Shown here piece by piece: positions 33,812 to 42,708 of a stretch of 64,000 bases of DNA (the first letter of the stretch is position 1; each line of letters opens with the position of its first letter). Source of the DNA: Halogranum amylolyticum. GTDB taxonomy: Archaea > Halobacteriota > Halobacteria > Halobacteriales > Haloferacaceae. The position numbers were made by a program, and so were the translations under genes. The stretch lies in NCBI RefSeq assembly GCF_900110465.1, contig NZ_FODV01000011.1, positions 62,001 through 126,000 on the forward strand, in the 5' to 3' direction. The notes under the pieces are model-generated. The model was given only the letters and a program-made list of their open reading frames with translations. It was not told the origin of the DNA and made no database searches.

Positions 33812-34292
33812 GGCAAGTGCTAACACGTTCTTATCACACACTATTAATGATTTGGTTCGCTCGAGGCAACCCACTCCGAGTGGGAATTCTTTTGCGCTCG
33901 CCGGCGTAGTTCGATGGTGTATTGTCAATTTCTCGTGACGAACCGGGAAATGGGTGATGCGCACACTGTATTCAGCACGACCAGAGAGACGCCGTTTTCT
34001 CGTCTTGTCTAAAATATACTGATTAGTGCCATTCCAACGGATATTGACGGTTTTCTGGAGGATCTCGCCATCGACCTGCTCACCAGAACTATTCGAGTAG
34101 AAGAGTGTGTAGGCCGGGACCAAGAAGAGCTGTCAGAGGCACTCATCAATCTCTTCCCTTCGCAGTTTTCCACCTCGACCCCCAACTCGTCGTATTCGGA
34201 CTCACTCCCGACAGAAAGCCGAACTCGTTGCTGAAAGAAGGGCACGAACCCTTCTCTCAAGGAGTGGACGGCGTCTGCGAATAGGAGAGGGT
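33812..34292. other. Intergenic region with an unidentified remnant
   Basis: It holds the promoter of the methanethiol-oxidase gene (AT run near 33839-33850) and an inverted repeat, CCCACTCCGAGTGGG, at 33869-33883. From 34011 to 34234 an open frame without start codon reads TDIDGFLEDLAIDLLTRTI followed by EECVGRDQEELSEALINLF, helical and protein-like, ending in a Ser/Thr-rich tail. It may be a gene remnant; I do not recognise it. Confidence 0.35.
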
Positions 34293-34772
34293 TCAGGGGA
34301 CTTTGATGTACCCGTAGTCAAGTGCTTGCAGCCGAGCGAGTTCACCGACAGCGGATGGCACGCGCTCCACCCCCGACAGGAGATCATCTTTCGTCAGACC
34401 GAGCATATCCATGGCGTTCCCGCAGGCACGGAACGTGACGCCACGGTCCTGCAGTGAGGCGATGAGGTCGGCAAATTCATTGTCATCAGTTGGTGGCGTA
34501 TACAGTTGTACTCCTTTCCCATTTGCCACTACGACCAAGTCTTTGACGGGAACAGTTTCATCCTCCAGCAGGTTCTTTGCGTTCATCAGGGCCCCTTTCT
34601 GGGCCATCGAATCACCGCTCGAGAGGTGGAGAACAGTTTTGGTTTTCGGGGCGGGACGCGCACACTGGTCTTGCTGAGCAGAACGGGTCGTGCCCGTTGC
34701 GGCTACGGGGTCGCTTCCGAGGAGCAGTGCACCGAGAGCGCCAGTTGCTGACACGAAATTCCGTCGTTGCAT
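34293..34772 (-). CDS. DsrE-like protein with Tat signal
   Basis: A 159-residue protein from ATG 34772. The N-terminus MQRRNFVSATGALGALLLGS is a Tat-type signal, unusual for a DsrE-fold protein, which are normally cytoplasmic. The DsrE/F-like core follows: a Rossmann-like VLHLSSGDS, LVVVANGKGVQLYTP, LQDRGVTFRACGNAMDM with the candidate active Cys, and the C-terminal LQALDYGYIKVP. It probably binds or transfers sulfane sulfur outside the cytoplasm. Its place near the methanethiol-oxidase operon agrees with a sulfur role. Confidence 0.8.
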   Translation of the reverse strand: MQRRNFVSATGALGALLLGSDPVAATGTTRSAQQDQCARPAPKTKTVLHLSSGDSMAQKGALMNAKNLLEDETVPVKDLVVVANGKGVQLYTPPTDDNEFADLIASLQDRGVTFRACGNAMDMLGLTKDDLLSGVERVPSAVGELARLQALDYGYIKVP

Positions 34773-34908
34773 ACAAGAGAAGTATTGCACCAGATTGGAA
34801 TAAACCCACAATACTAACTACAGGCTCTGAGAATTGGCACAGCACATTTATGTTAGAACTAATTAATGTAAATTAATATTTGTATATCTATGGGTGTGTT
34901 TTCGTTGT

Positions 34909-35229
34909 CTATTGTATTTCACACTCCTTATGTACAAATCGAGGGCAAATCACGTTGCCAGGGTCGTAGCTGTTCTGCATTCGCTGGGCCTCGGTCGCAC
35001 ATTGCGTCATGAGATCGGAGTCGTCCACGGTCCCGAGATTCTCTGGGTCGGCGGTGACAGCGGCCGTCGTGTCGCGGACGCCAGAGAGACTCTCGAGATG
35101 TCGTTCGAGTGCCCGCGCTCCCGCGTCGCTACGACCACCCCGTCGTTCGATATGGACCGTACACGTCGAGAGAGACGGTGGTTCAGTAACAGCCACGTTC
35201 TCGGTACCTACAGGTTGGTTGAATTTCAC
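34909..35229 (-). pseudogene. Possible degenerate HMA-like (metal-binding) ORF
   Basis: A 106-codon frame with CTVHIERRGGRSDAGARALE and a following HLESLSGVRDTT, a pattern like the beta-alpha-beta of HMA metal-chaperone domains (a TVxIE strand and an LExLxGV helix end), but with Arg where both metal-binding Cys of CxxC would be. The rest has no match I know. It is either a dead copper chaperone or coincidence. Confidence 0.25.
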
Positions 35230-35326
35230 CTTTTAGGTAGACCTACGAGTATTCGTCGGACTGCATACGGGGTCGATCCCCGAGCCCTCGGAGAGTTTCT
35301 TGGTATCGGGACTCTGGGCAGAGAGA

Positions 35327-35755
35327 TCATCCAATGATCGTCACCGGAATCCGTGCTCGGCGGGTGACTGTCTCGGCAACACTTCCGAGGAGCATCCGGT
35401 CCATTCCTGAGCGGCCGTGGCTGCCCATCACGATCTGATCGATGTCGTGGTCGTCAGCGTATTCGAGGATTGCTTGCGCCGGTCTGTCGACTTCCGTGAC
35501 AGTGTCGAGGTCAATACCGTGCTCTGCCGCAAGATCCATGGCCGTCGTGTGAATTCCGGCGGCGCGTTCTTGGGCGTTATCGTACCAGTCCTCGGCGACT
35601 GGCAAGCCACCTGCCTCCACGTCGACCACTGAGTCGATCGGATTGATAACGTAAATCGTGGTGATGGTGGCGTCCGGGAAGTTCTCGAGAGCGTACGTGA
35701 GCGCACGCTCGGCAAGCGGGGAACCGTCGAAGGCGACGAGAACGTTGTCAGGCAT
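35327..35755 (-). CDS. Universal stress protein (UspA family)
   Basis: A 142-residue UspA. It has the N-terminal NVLVAFDGSPLAERAL, Walker-like ATP-binding GSHGRSGMDRMLLGSVAETV and C-terminal RIPVTIIG. ATG 35755 is chosen because the usual strand 1 follows at once. The motif G-x2-G-x9-G-S/T indicates an ATP-binding class. Function in stress tolerance; divergent from the first CPBP gene. Confidence 0.93.
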   Translation of the reverse strand: MPDNVLVAFDGSPLAERALTYALENFPDATITTIYVINPIDSVVDVEAGGLPVAEDWYDNAQERAAGIHTTAMDLAAEHGIDLDTVTEVDRPAQAILEYADDHDIDQIVMGSHGRSGMDRMLLGSVAETVTRRARIPVTIIG

Positions 35756-35850
35756 ACGAATAGGGTTCGAGACGATTTGAGAAGAGTGTGCTGCCGAAAA
35801 CACCGCGGCTGGGGGTACCGTTAACTACGACGTGTGTCACAATCGTCGGT

Positions 35851-36747
35851 ATGTCCAGTGTCCGTGCGTGGGTCGACCAGCATCGTCTACTGAGCTTCGT
35901 CGCAATCGCGTATGTCTTCACTTGGACGATCCAGGGTGCGCTCGCGTATTCGGGCATGGAAGCCTCCTGGACGCACTCAATCCTGATCGGCTTCGGTGGA
36001 TTCGGTCCGCCGATCGGCGCGGCGGTCGTCATCTGGGCCTCCGGTGGGAGCCTCCGTACGTGGGTCGGCCAGATGTTCAAATGGCGGATCCGTGCAAAAT
36101 GGTGGGCACTCGCGCTCGGAGTTCCGTTCGTCATCCTCTCGCTCGGTGTCCTACTGTTCGTTCTAGCCGGTGGCCCGATCGACCTCACCGAATTCGAATC
36201 ACCGTTTATTTACCTGTTCGCGATGGTGTGGGGCACCGTGTGGGGTGGCGGTCAAGAGGATCTCGGGTGGCGTGGCTTCATGCTGCCCATACTCCAAGAC
36301 TCCTACAGCGCGCTGACCTCGAGTGTCATCGTCGGCGTCACGTGGGCGGCCTGGCACCTCCCGCTGTTCCTGAACGCTACGACCACTCACGGCGGCTGGC
36401 CGCTCTCCCAACAACTCCTCTGGATGGTCTCTATCCTTGCAGGCTCTATTCTCTGGACGTGGATGTACAACAGTACTGGCGGAAGCGTGCTCGCCGTCGC
36501 GGTGTTCCACGCCGGCATCAATGCGATGGGGATCTTCCACCCCGCCGACCAGGACGCACTCCTCCCAAACGGCGTGCCAGACCCCTGGCTGAACCTCCTC
36601 GCCGAAGTCACGGGTGCCCTCCCCCTCGTGCTGATTGCCATTCTCTTGGCGGTCGTTTACGGCGGGGACCGTCTGGCGAATCGCGAGCCCCCAACGCCTC
36701 AAGACGCTGGCCTCCCACCGGAAACCGAATCGGAAGCCACTGAGTGA
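35851..36747 (+). CDS. CPBP family intramembrane metalloprotease (CPBP-1)
   Basis: A 298-residue protein with about eight helices. The CPBP (CAAX protease / bacteriocin-processing) motifs are present: GGGQEDLGWRGF (acid pair and Arg; Asp replaces the second Glu of the EExxxR motif), WAAWHLPLFLN (His motif 2) and FHAGINA (His of motif 3). These are membrane-embedded proteases, or in bacteria bacteriocin self-immunity proteins. It is the first of five CPBP genes in the window. ATG 35851 follows the family N-terminus. Confidence 0.9.
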   Translation: MSSVRAWVDQHRLLSFVAIAYVFTWTIQGALAYSGMEASWTHSILIGFGGFGPPIGAAVVIWASGGSLRTWVGQMFKWRIRAKWWALALGVPFVILSLGVLLFVLAGGPIDLTEFESPFIYLFAMVWGTVWGGGQEDLGWRGFMLPILQDSYSALTSSVIVGVTWAAWHLPLFLNATTTHGGWPLSQQLLWMVSILAGSILWTWMYNSTGGSVLAVAVFHAGINAMGIFHPADQDALLPNGVPDPWLNLLAEVTGALPLVLIAILLAVVYGGDRLANREPPTPQDAGLPPETESEATE

Positions 36748-36895
36748 GCACGCTCCCGTACTGAATATCGAATACGGACTCGAATCCTCTCGGCTCCCCC
36801 GAGACCTCCAGCGGCCACCGCTCAAACACAATTGTAGGTCGAACAGTATTTTATTGAGTCTCCTAACGAATACCCTCAGTGAGGTCTGAGAAAAG

Positions 36896-37477
36896 ATGAG
36901 TTCAGTTCTGGTGCTCTACGGGACGGGAGAAGGTCAAACGGCGAAGATCGCAGAGCGGATCACGACGACAATCAGCGAGCGCGGACACGAGGCGAGCGCA
37001 CTTGACGTCCGTAATCGACCGGAATCGTTTACCCTGGAAGGGTACGACGCCGTCGTCGTGGGTGCGTCGATCCACGTCGGCAAACACCAAGACGAGGTTC
37101 GTGACTTCGTCACCGACAATCGAAACACCTTGTCAGGGATGCCGACCGCGTTCTTCCAGGTGTCACTCTCCTCGGCGAACGAGGAGAAACGCGAAGAAGC
37201 TGCAGGGTACGTCGAGTCGTTCCTCACAGAAACCGGGTGGGATCCGGATCGAATCGGGCAGTTCGGCGGTGCACTTCGATTCTCTGAGTACGGATTTCTC
37301 AAACGGCTCATGATGAAGCGGATCGCGAAGGACCTTCTCACCGAGGAACGGGAGCAGGACGGTGATATCGAGTTCACTGACTGGGACGCGGTCGACGCGT
37401 TCGCAGCGGACGTCGCCGCGTTCGTTGAAAACCGTCTCGGTGTCACCCCGGACACTACTGAGGATTCATCGGAATGA
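36896..37477 (+). CDS. Flavodoxin domain protein (HemG-like)
   Basis: A 193-residue flavodoxin. LYGTGEGQTAKIA forms the FMN phosphate loop, VVVGASIHVGKHQ the second loop, and LRFSEYGFLKRLMMKRIAK is typical of HemG-like menaquinone-dependent protoporphyrinogen oxidases. It could oxidise protoporphyrinogen IX in haem synthesis or serve as a flavodoxin. It overlaps the membrane protein at 37474 by ATGA. Confidence 0.88.
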   Translation: MSSVLVLYGTGEGQTAKIAERITTTISERGHEASALDVRNRPESFTLEGYDAVVVGASIHVGKHQDEVRDFVTDNRNTLSGMPTAFFQVSLSSANEEKREEAAGYVESFLTETGWDPDRIGQFGGALRFSEYGFLKRLMMKRIAKDLLTEEREQDGDIEFTDWDAVDAFAADVAAFVENRLGVTPDTTEDSSE

Positions 37478-38340
37478 CCGCCACGCAACATCCTCGACGC
37501 CTCAGCCGACCCTATATCGTTGCATCGACGCTCACCCTCTTGCTTACCGTCGTTGCGGCCGGTGTCGGACTGTTCGTTCCTGAGTTCTACCGGGATGCCG
37601 AAGTCCTCCTCCCACAGCTATACGGGCAGGATCTGCTAACGCTCGTCGTCGCTGTCCCCATACTTGTCGGCGCCCTCTATTACGCAGACCAGGGGTCACT
37701 CCGTGGTTACGTCGTTTGGCTCGGCGTCACCGGCTATCTTCTCTACACGTACGCTTCGTATGCATTGCTCACGGCATTCAACGAGCTCTATCTTGTCTAC
37801 GTCGCGCTGTTCGGACTGACGTTGTTCACGCTCATCGGCGGGGTCGTTCGCATCGATCCAACAGACCTGAAGGAAGCACTCGACGGTCATCCAGTCCGTG
37901 GATACGTCGCCTTCCAAGCACTCGTCGCCGGACTCGTGGCGCTGATGTGGCTCGCCGAGGTCGGCCCAGCGAGTCTCGCCGGAACCAGACCCCCGAGCAT
38001 CGCCGAGACGACGCTTCCTGTGCCTGTCATCCAGTCTCTCGATCTCGGCGTCGTTGTCCCGTCGTTCGCTCTCTCGGCGGCTCTCCTCTGGAAGCAGCGA
38101 GCGTGGGGCTACGTCTTCACCGGCGTCCTCCTCGTGAAAGGCACCACCCTCGGTCTCGCGGTTCTCGCCATGATCGTATTCATGCTTCAGAACGGTCAAA
38201 CCGTCCCTCTTCCCCAGATCCTGCTGTTTAGCCTCCTGAGTCTCATCGGCCTCGGACTCACGACTCGATTCATTCGCGCCATCCCCCGCAAGTTCTCCAA
38301 AACCCAGACACACGCTGGAACTGAACTCCGAACAGACTAA
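37474..38340 (+). CDS. Multi-pass membrane protein, hypothetical
   Basis: A 288-residue protein with about eight TM helices (including LTLLLTVVAAGVGLFV, LLTLVVAVPILVGALYY, LYLVYVALFGLTLFTLIGG and VVPSFALSAALLW). No catalytic motif is seen. It is coupled to the flavodoxin gene by an ATGA overlap, so it may anchor it or pass electrons to the quinone pool. Family not recognised. Confidence 0.75.
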   Translation: MTATQHPRRLSRPYIVASTLTLLLTVVAAGVGLFVPEFYRDAEVLLPQLYGQDLLTLVVAVPILVGALYYADQGSLRGYVVWLGVTGYLLYTYASYALLTAFNELYLVYVALFGLTLFTLIGGVVRIDPTDLKEALDGHPVRGYVAFQALVAGLVALMWLAEVGPASLAGTRPPSIAETTLPVPVIQSLDLGVVVPSFALSAALLWKQRAWGYVFTGVLLVKGTTLGLAVLAMIVFMLQNGQTVPLPQILLFSLLSLIGLGLTTRFIRAIPRKFSKTQTHAGTELRTD

Positions 38341-38894
38341 ACGAGAAGTACTGAGATTTCCCACACCAGAAGCGAGTACGAGGATATTGAGCTCGTATAC
38401 AAGCTTCGGGTAGTGAGGATCCGTGCCAAGTCGTCGCAACAAGGCTGACGTCCGAAATCGGCCTACTATCGTGAACTAGAAGCTATCCAGGTGCTGCCGT
38501 ATGCTACCCAGCGGCACGAGGTACTCGATCGCGTGGCAACAATCGGTCGATCCCGACATCGAGACGCGATATCCAATCAGGAACACGTCGTTTCTCGCTC
38601 CGCTCAGCAACGTCCCTTCCACCGATTGCGAGTACGCGTGGGATGAATCGGACATATGCTGGGAGTTCACTACCGTCGCCGCAGTTACTGTTGGTGGATT
38701 GTTGATGGCAATGTCGACGGTCATTCTCTGACCACACCACACGAGCTACTTACCGGCCGTTTTCAGAATGAATCAATCGAGAACACACGGAGCGTCGGAC
38801 AGCGGTAGATACAACGGGTGACATTCGCGACGGTGGTCACGGGAGAGACAGCGGTGACACAACTGTTTTTTCGGTGCCAATATTCGTCACCGAT
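38341..38894. other. Intergenic stretch without a convincing gene
   Basis: About 550 bases between the membrane protein and CPBP-2. A 76-codon plus frame (38501-38731) ends in a hydrophobic stretch (TTVAAVTVGGLLMAMSTVIL), and antisense frames overlap it; none has a family or clear start. AT-rich near 38860-38880, probably the promoter of CPBP-2. Confidence 0.4.
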
Positions 38895-39704
38895 ATGACT
38901 CCATCCGAGCGAACCGGCTCCTTCGCGAAGCGGTTCGGTGTGACGCTGCTCCCGGGGATTCCTGGAATTCTTGCCCTCATCGGGTACATCTATTTCACGA
39001 CACCACCGACAGCCGTCCCAGCCGGCCTGTCGCTTCCGTTCCTCGCTGTGGCTTCCGGTCTCACCCCCCTTCTCCTTCTCGTCGTCGCGTGTCTGGTCGG
39101 TACGTACACGGCTCCTCGAGTGGGGTTACGATCGTACCTCGTAGACTGGGTGGGGACAGGCGACGAACTCTGGCGACGCCTCCGTCCCGAAGTCCGCCTC
39201 GCCGTGGGTCTCGGCGTCCTCGGAGGCGTACTAATTCTGCTTCTCGACGTCGCGCTGGCGCCGTTCATCGCTCAGGACTTGCCCCAGTCCGCGATTGGGG
39301 CGACCGAACCGACCGTGGCAAACGTCCTCGCGTACGCCCCGATTCGCTTCCTCTACGGTGGCATCACGGAGGAGCTCCTGCTCCGATACGGGCTCATGTC
39401 GGCGCTCGCGTTCGTCGGCTGGTTTGTCACTGGTCGTCAGTCGGACGACCCTGGTTCGGGAATCATGTGGGTCGCGATCGTGATCTCCGCCGTACTGTTC
39501 GGGATCGGTCACCTCCCGGCGCTCGCACAGTCAGTCGGCTTGACTCCAGCACTAGTCGCCCGAACGATTCTCCTGAACGCCATCGCAGGCATTCTCTTCG
39601 GATGGCTGTACTGGCAGCGGAGCCTCGAGGCGGCGATGGTGGCCCACGCCACGTTCCATGTCCCCCTGGTAGCACTCTCGCTCATACAAGTCGCGCTGCT
39701 CTGA
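38895..39704 (+). CDS. CPBP family intramembrane metalloprotease (CPBP-2)
   Basis: A 269-residue membrane protein with eight helices. It has the intact GGITEELLLRYGL (EExxxR) motif, GIGHLPAL (motif 2) and AHATFHV (motif 3), all needed for glutamic-type intramembrane proteolysis. It is the second CPBP and differs from the other four in motif 1 (ELLLRYG rather than LGWRGF), so it is a distant paralogue rather than a recent duplicate. Confidence 0.9.
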   Translation: MTPSERTGSFAKRFGVTLLPGIPGILALIGYIYFTTPPTAVPAGLSLPFLAVASGLTPLLLLVVACLVGTYTAPRVGLRSYLVDWVGTGDELWRRLRPEVRLAVGLGVLGGVLILLLDVALAPFIAQDLPQSAIGATEPTVANVLAYAPIRFLYGGITEELLLRYGLMSALAFVGWFVTGRQSDDPGSGIMWVAIVISAVLFGIGHLPALAQSVGLTPALVARTILLNAIAGILFGWLYWQRSLEAAMVAHATFHVPLVALSLIQVALL

Positions 39705-39751
39705 CGAGCATCGTATCTCTCAAGCGGCCGACCGGGCACTACTTGAGCTGA

Positions 39752-40105
39752 TTACCACGTCATACGACTCGTATTCGACAATCGGCAGTTCCAGTGAATA
39801 GATCTGAAGAAGCCGAGCGGAATGATGACCGCCGCGTTGTTGGCCCCGATGTCGAGTTTCCCGTATTCCTCGAATGCGATTTCGACCGTTTCCGCAGCCG
39901 CATCAGTGTCGGTCACGTCGGTTTCGATGGCCGTCGCCCGTCCGTCTGATGCACGAATCTCCGAGACAGTATCTCGGACTGCCTCGCGATCCAATTCAGC
40001 GACGACAACGGCGATCTCTTCCGCTGTCATCCGTGTCACAGTTGCTTTCTCGATCCCTTTCCGGCCGCCAGCTACGACCGTGACCTTGTTTTCCAACCCC
40101 TGCAT
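39752..40105 (-). pseudogene. Short-chain dehydrogenase N-terminal remnant
   Basis: A 117-codon frame from ATG 40105, resembling an SDR with MQGLENKVTVVAGGRKGIEKA (a degraded TGxxxGIG; Ala for Thr, Glu for Gly), DVTDTDAAAETV and DIGANNAAVIIPLGFF (degraded NNAG). It stops after the fourth strand, before the catalytic Ser-Tyr-Lys. Loss of the glycine motif and of the active site argues for a pseudogene. Confidence 0.65.
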
Positions 40106-40416
40106 ACGCACCGAGAGACTAGCAAGCACACTGTCTGTTCGCTCGGGATATGTTTCGAGCTGGCAGCGCAAACAAAGGAGCGAGCGATTCAACCCCCATT
40201 CGACGCCAGTATCGGAACCTCCTCTTTCCGAAAGTAGCGGGCATAGGTGGTGTGATATCCGGAAAGACATTCACTAACCAGTGCCGTCTCCCATCAAGGC
40301 CGACAACAGCCTGCGTGGCCCCGTCGATGACGTCACCTCCGGAGCACAGATCATCACCGTGGCACCGATTTAAGGGGGAAGCATTCCCACGACGTAGCAA
40401 GAACATCGGAATAGCG

Positions 40417-41724
40417 ATGGAACTCAAAACACACGTGCGAAAACGGCGGTGGACGACAGTGTCCGGGTACGGCCTCTTTGTCGCCCTGATGGTCGCCGGC
40501 TACTACTACAACATCACGTTCGTCCAGCTGGGACTCATTGACCTCGGGACGCGTCTCGTCGGAATGTCCGAGACTACCGTCTCGATGTGGATGGCGGCGC
40601 TGGCGCTCGTGACGCTCGTCGTCGCAGCCGTGACTGGCCTGACAATGGACCGCCGCGGCTGGAGCACGGACCTGCGAACGAAGCTTCGACTGCTGTTCGG
40701 CGTCGTCTGTGTCCAGTTCGCGCTCACACTTGTCGCCCCGATGATTCGTACCGTTCCCGCGTTCGGTGCATGGATCGTCTTCGCGTCGATCGGGCTCGGC
40801 GTCGGATTTCCCGTCTCGTTCTCGCTCGCCGTCGACCTCGTTCCGGTTCCAGACCGCGGCTACGTCGCAGCAGCGATCACCGCGATCGCCTACTTCTTGG
40901 CGAACGCAATCCCACTCTCCTGGTCAGTTGACGTCTTCAGTCAGTTAATGGTCGCCGCGATGGCACCGGGCCTCTTCGTGCTCGGCATCCTGTCGTTCAC
41001 CAGCTTCGACCGTCTCGAGACGATACTCGACGTCCTCGGGGAACAACACGAGACGTACGGCACTGGACGGTTCTGTCACGGGGACCCGATTCGTGCGCGG
41101 AGTCTGGCGTTCGTCGTCCCACTCGTCCTGATGTTCGGCGTGTTCTTCATCGACAGCCTCGGGTTCCTTCGAATCATCGACACGCCGTCGCTCCTCCTGA
41201 GCTCCTGGCAGTCGCCGGAGTTCTCGACGCGCCTGTTCATCGCCGTCGCACACGTCGTCGGCGCGGTGATGGCCGGCGTCATCTACGCGAACTACTCGCT
41301 CTCGCGCATCTTCCTCTGGACGTTCGCACTGTTCGCCCTCACACACGTCATGTACACTTCCGATCTCCGGTTCGCCGAGTTGTTCCCAACCATCGCCGAC
41401 AACGGAATGTCTCCCCTAAATCCGGCCCTGTATGCCGTGGCAGTGAGCTTCTACACGACGTTGAACTTCGCGCTCTGGCCCGACCTCTCTACGCCCGAGA
41501 CGATCGGTACCCACTCCGCGATCGGCATCGGCGTCGCTGGCTGGCTCGCTACGTTCTCCAGCACCGCACTCGCGCTGTACTTCCAGGCGACCGAACTCAC
41601 GCTCCTCTCCCACCTGAACGTGGTGCAGGCGCTCTCCCTGCTCCTCCTGTTCGGACTCGCGGTCGGACTGTACGCCAGACGGATGGTCGAACTCGCTCGC
41701 GCGAACAGAGGTGCGAGTGCATGA
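40417..41724 (+). CDS. MFS-like multi-TM transporter
   Basis: A 435-residue protein with about twelve helices and the MFS motif-A-like loop GLTMDRRGWSTDLRTKLRL. The second half is less conserved. ATG 40417 is chosen because the hydrophobic region starts soon after and the upstream frame is antisense to the SDR remnant. Overlaps the next gene by ATGA. Likely an exporter; substrate unknown. Confidence 0.75.
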   Translation: MELKTHVRKRRWTTVSGYGLFVALMVAGYYYNITFVQLGLIDLGTRLVGMSETTVSMWMAALALVTLVVAAVTGLTMDRRGWSTDLRTKLRLLFGVVCVQFALTLVAPMIRTVPAFGAWIVFASIGLGVGFPVSFSLAVDLVPVPDRGYVAAAITAIAYFLANAIPLSWSVDVFSQLMVAAMAPGLFVLGILSFTSFDRLETILDVLGEQHETYGTGRFCHGDPIRARSLAFVVPLVLMFGVFFIDSLGFLRIIDTPSLLLSSWQSPEFSTRLFIAVAHVVGAVMAGVIYANYSLSRIFLWTFALFALTHVMYTSDLRFAELFPTIADNGMSPLNPALYAVAVSFYTTLNFALWPDLSTPETIGTHSAIGIGVAGWLATFSSTALALYFQATELTLLSHLNVVQALSLLLLFGLAVGLYARRMVELARANRGASA

Positions 41725-42593
41725 GTCCGACCGAAGCCATCCCACTCCTCATCGTCGTCCTGCTCATGATCTCCATCGGGGGCAGCGACGTACAGGAGAT
41801 GTCCGTGACGTTTCAGGGCGAGACCGACGTCGACGCACTCGCGGACGTCCACGTTGTCGCCGGCGGCACCACCACCGTCCCCGGTGACGCGACTGTCGAC
41901 GGCGACGTGTACGTGATCGGCGGCACTGCAGTCATCGACGGGGCAGTCGACGGCGACGTGACGCTCCTCAACGGCAACCTCTCGGTACACGACGGCGCAT
42001 CCGTAACCGGAACCCTCCAGACGTATTCGGGCTCGGCTGCGGTCAGCGCCGACGCCTCGGTCGGGCGCGTGTCGCAGTTCGAGCCACCCACTCCGTCGAG
42101 TTCGCCCGCCCAACGAGTCGGAGGGTTCCTCCTGCAGTTCTTCGTCCTCGGCGCGTTCGGGTGGTGGCTCGTCAAGCGGCACCCGATAGTCATCGAAAAC
42201 GTCGGTGCGGCCATCACCGAGCACGCGCTCGTCAGCGGCGTCATCGGTAGTCTTGGCGCAACGACCCTGCTCGTCCTCTTCGTCTACATGGCGTTCACAC
42301 TCATCCTGCTCCCGCTCGCCATCGTCGGACTCTTCGCCGAGTTCCTGATCGTCCTCTACGGGCAGGCCGTGTTCGGGTATCTCATCGGGACACGCCTCCC
42401 GATCGAGCGCGACAGCGTCGCGACGATCGCAGGAATCGCCACGTTCCTGCTCCTCCTCGAAGTCTTGAGACTCGTCCCGTACCTCGGCGGGATCGCCCAA
42501 CTGGCCGTCGCAGTCGTCGGGTTCGGCGCCGTCCTGAATACGTACTTCGGCCTCCAGCGATTCGATCCCATCACCATCCCGGGAGGAACCTAG
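41721..42593 (+). CDS. Bactofilin-like / polymer-forming domain membrane protein
   Basis: A 290-residue protein. A short hydrophobic N-terminus is followed by a beta-helix-type repeat region (about 30-105) with short repeats of DGDVYVIGG, DGAVDGDVTLLNG and DGASVTGTL typical of polymer-forming bactofilin domains, then four TM helices in the C-terminal half. Such proteins may scaffold the membrane. It is coupled to the MFS-like gene by an ATGA overlap. Confidence 0.8.
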   Translation: MSPTEAIPLLIVVLLMISIGGSDVQEMSVTFQGETDVDALADVHVVAGGTTTVPGDATVDGDVYVIGGTAVIDGAVDGDVTLLNGNLSVHDGASVTGTLQTYSGSAAVSADASVGRVSQFEPPTPSSSPAQRVGGFLLQFFVLGAFGWWLVKRHPIVIENVGAAITEHALVSGVIGSLGATTLLVLFVYMAFTLILLPLAIVGLFAEFLIVLYGQAVFGYLIGTRLPIERDSVATIAGIATFLLLLEVLRLVPYLGGIAQLAVAVVGFGAVLNTYFGLQRFDPITIPGGT

Positions 42594-42708
42594 ACATGCA
42601 CACAGCCCTCCCCCACTTACGATCGCCGTCGTTACGCACCTCATCACCGTTGGGCCGTCGCTTGGCGCTGCCCGTACGGCTCGCTAATGTATTTGTCAGC
42701 GGGGCACG

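Noticed and set aside
32393..33823. 476-codon plus-strand open frame over the methanethiol-oxidase gene
   Set aside because: Antisense shadow of a high-GC halophilic gene; composition is Val/Arg/His-rich without motifs, while the minus strand is a clear SBP56 protein.
41451..42647. 398-codon minus-strand open frame over the bactofilin-like gene
   Set aside because: Extremely acidic antisense frame opposite two convincing membrane proteins; typical high-GC shadow.
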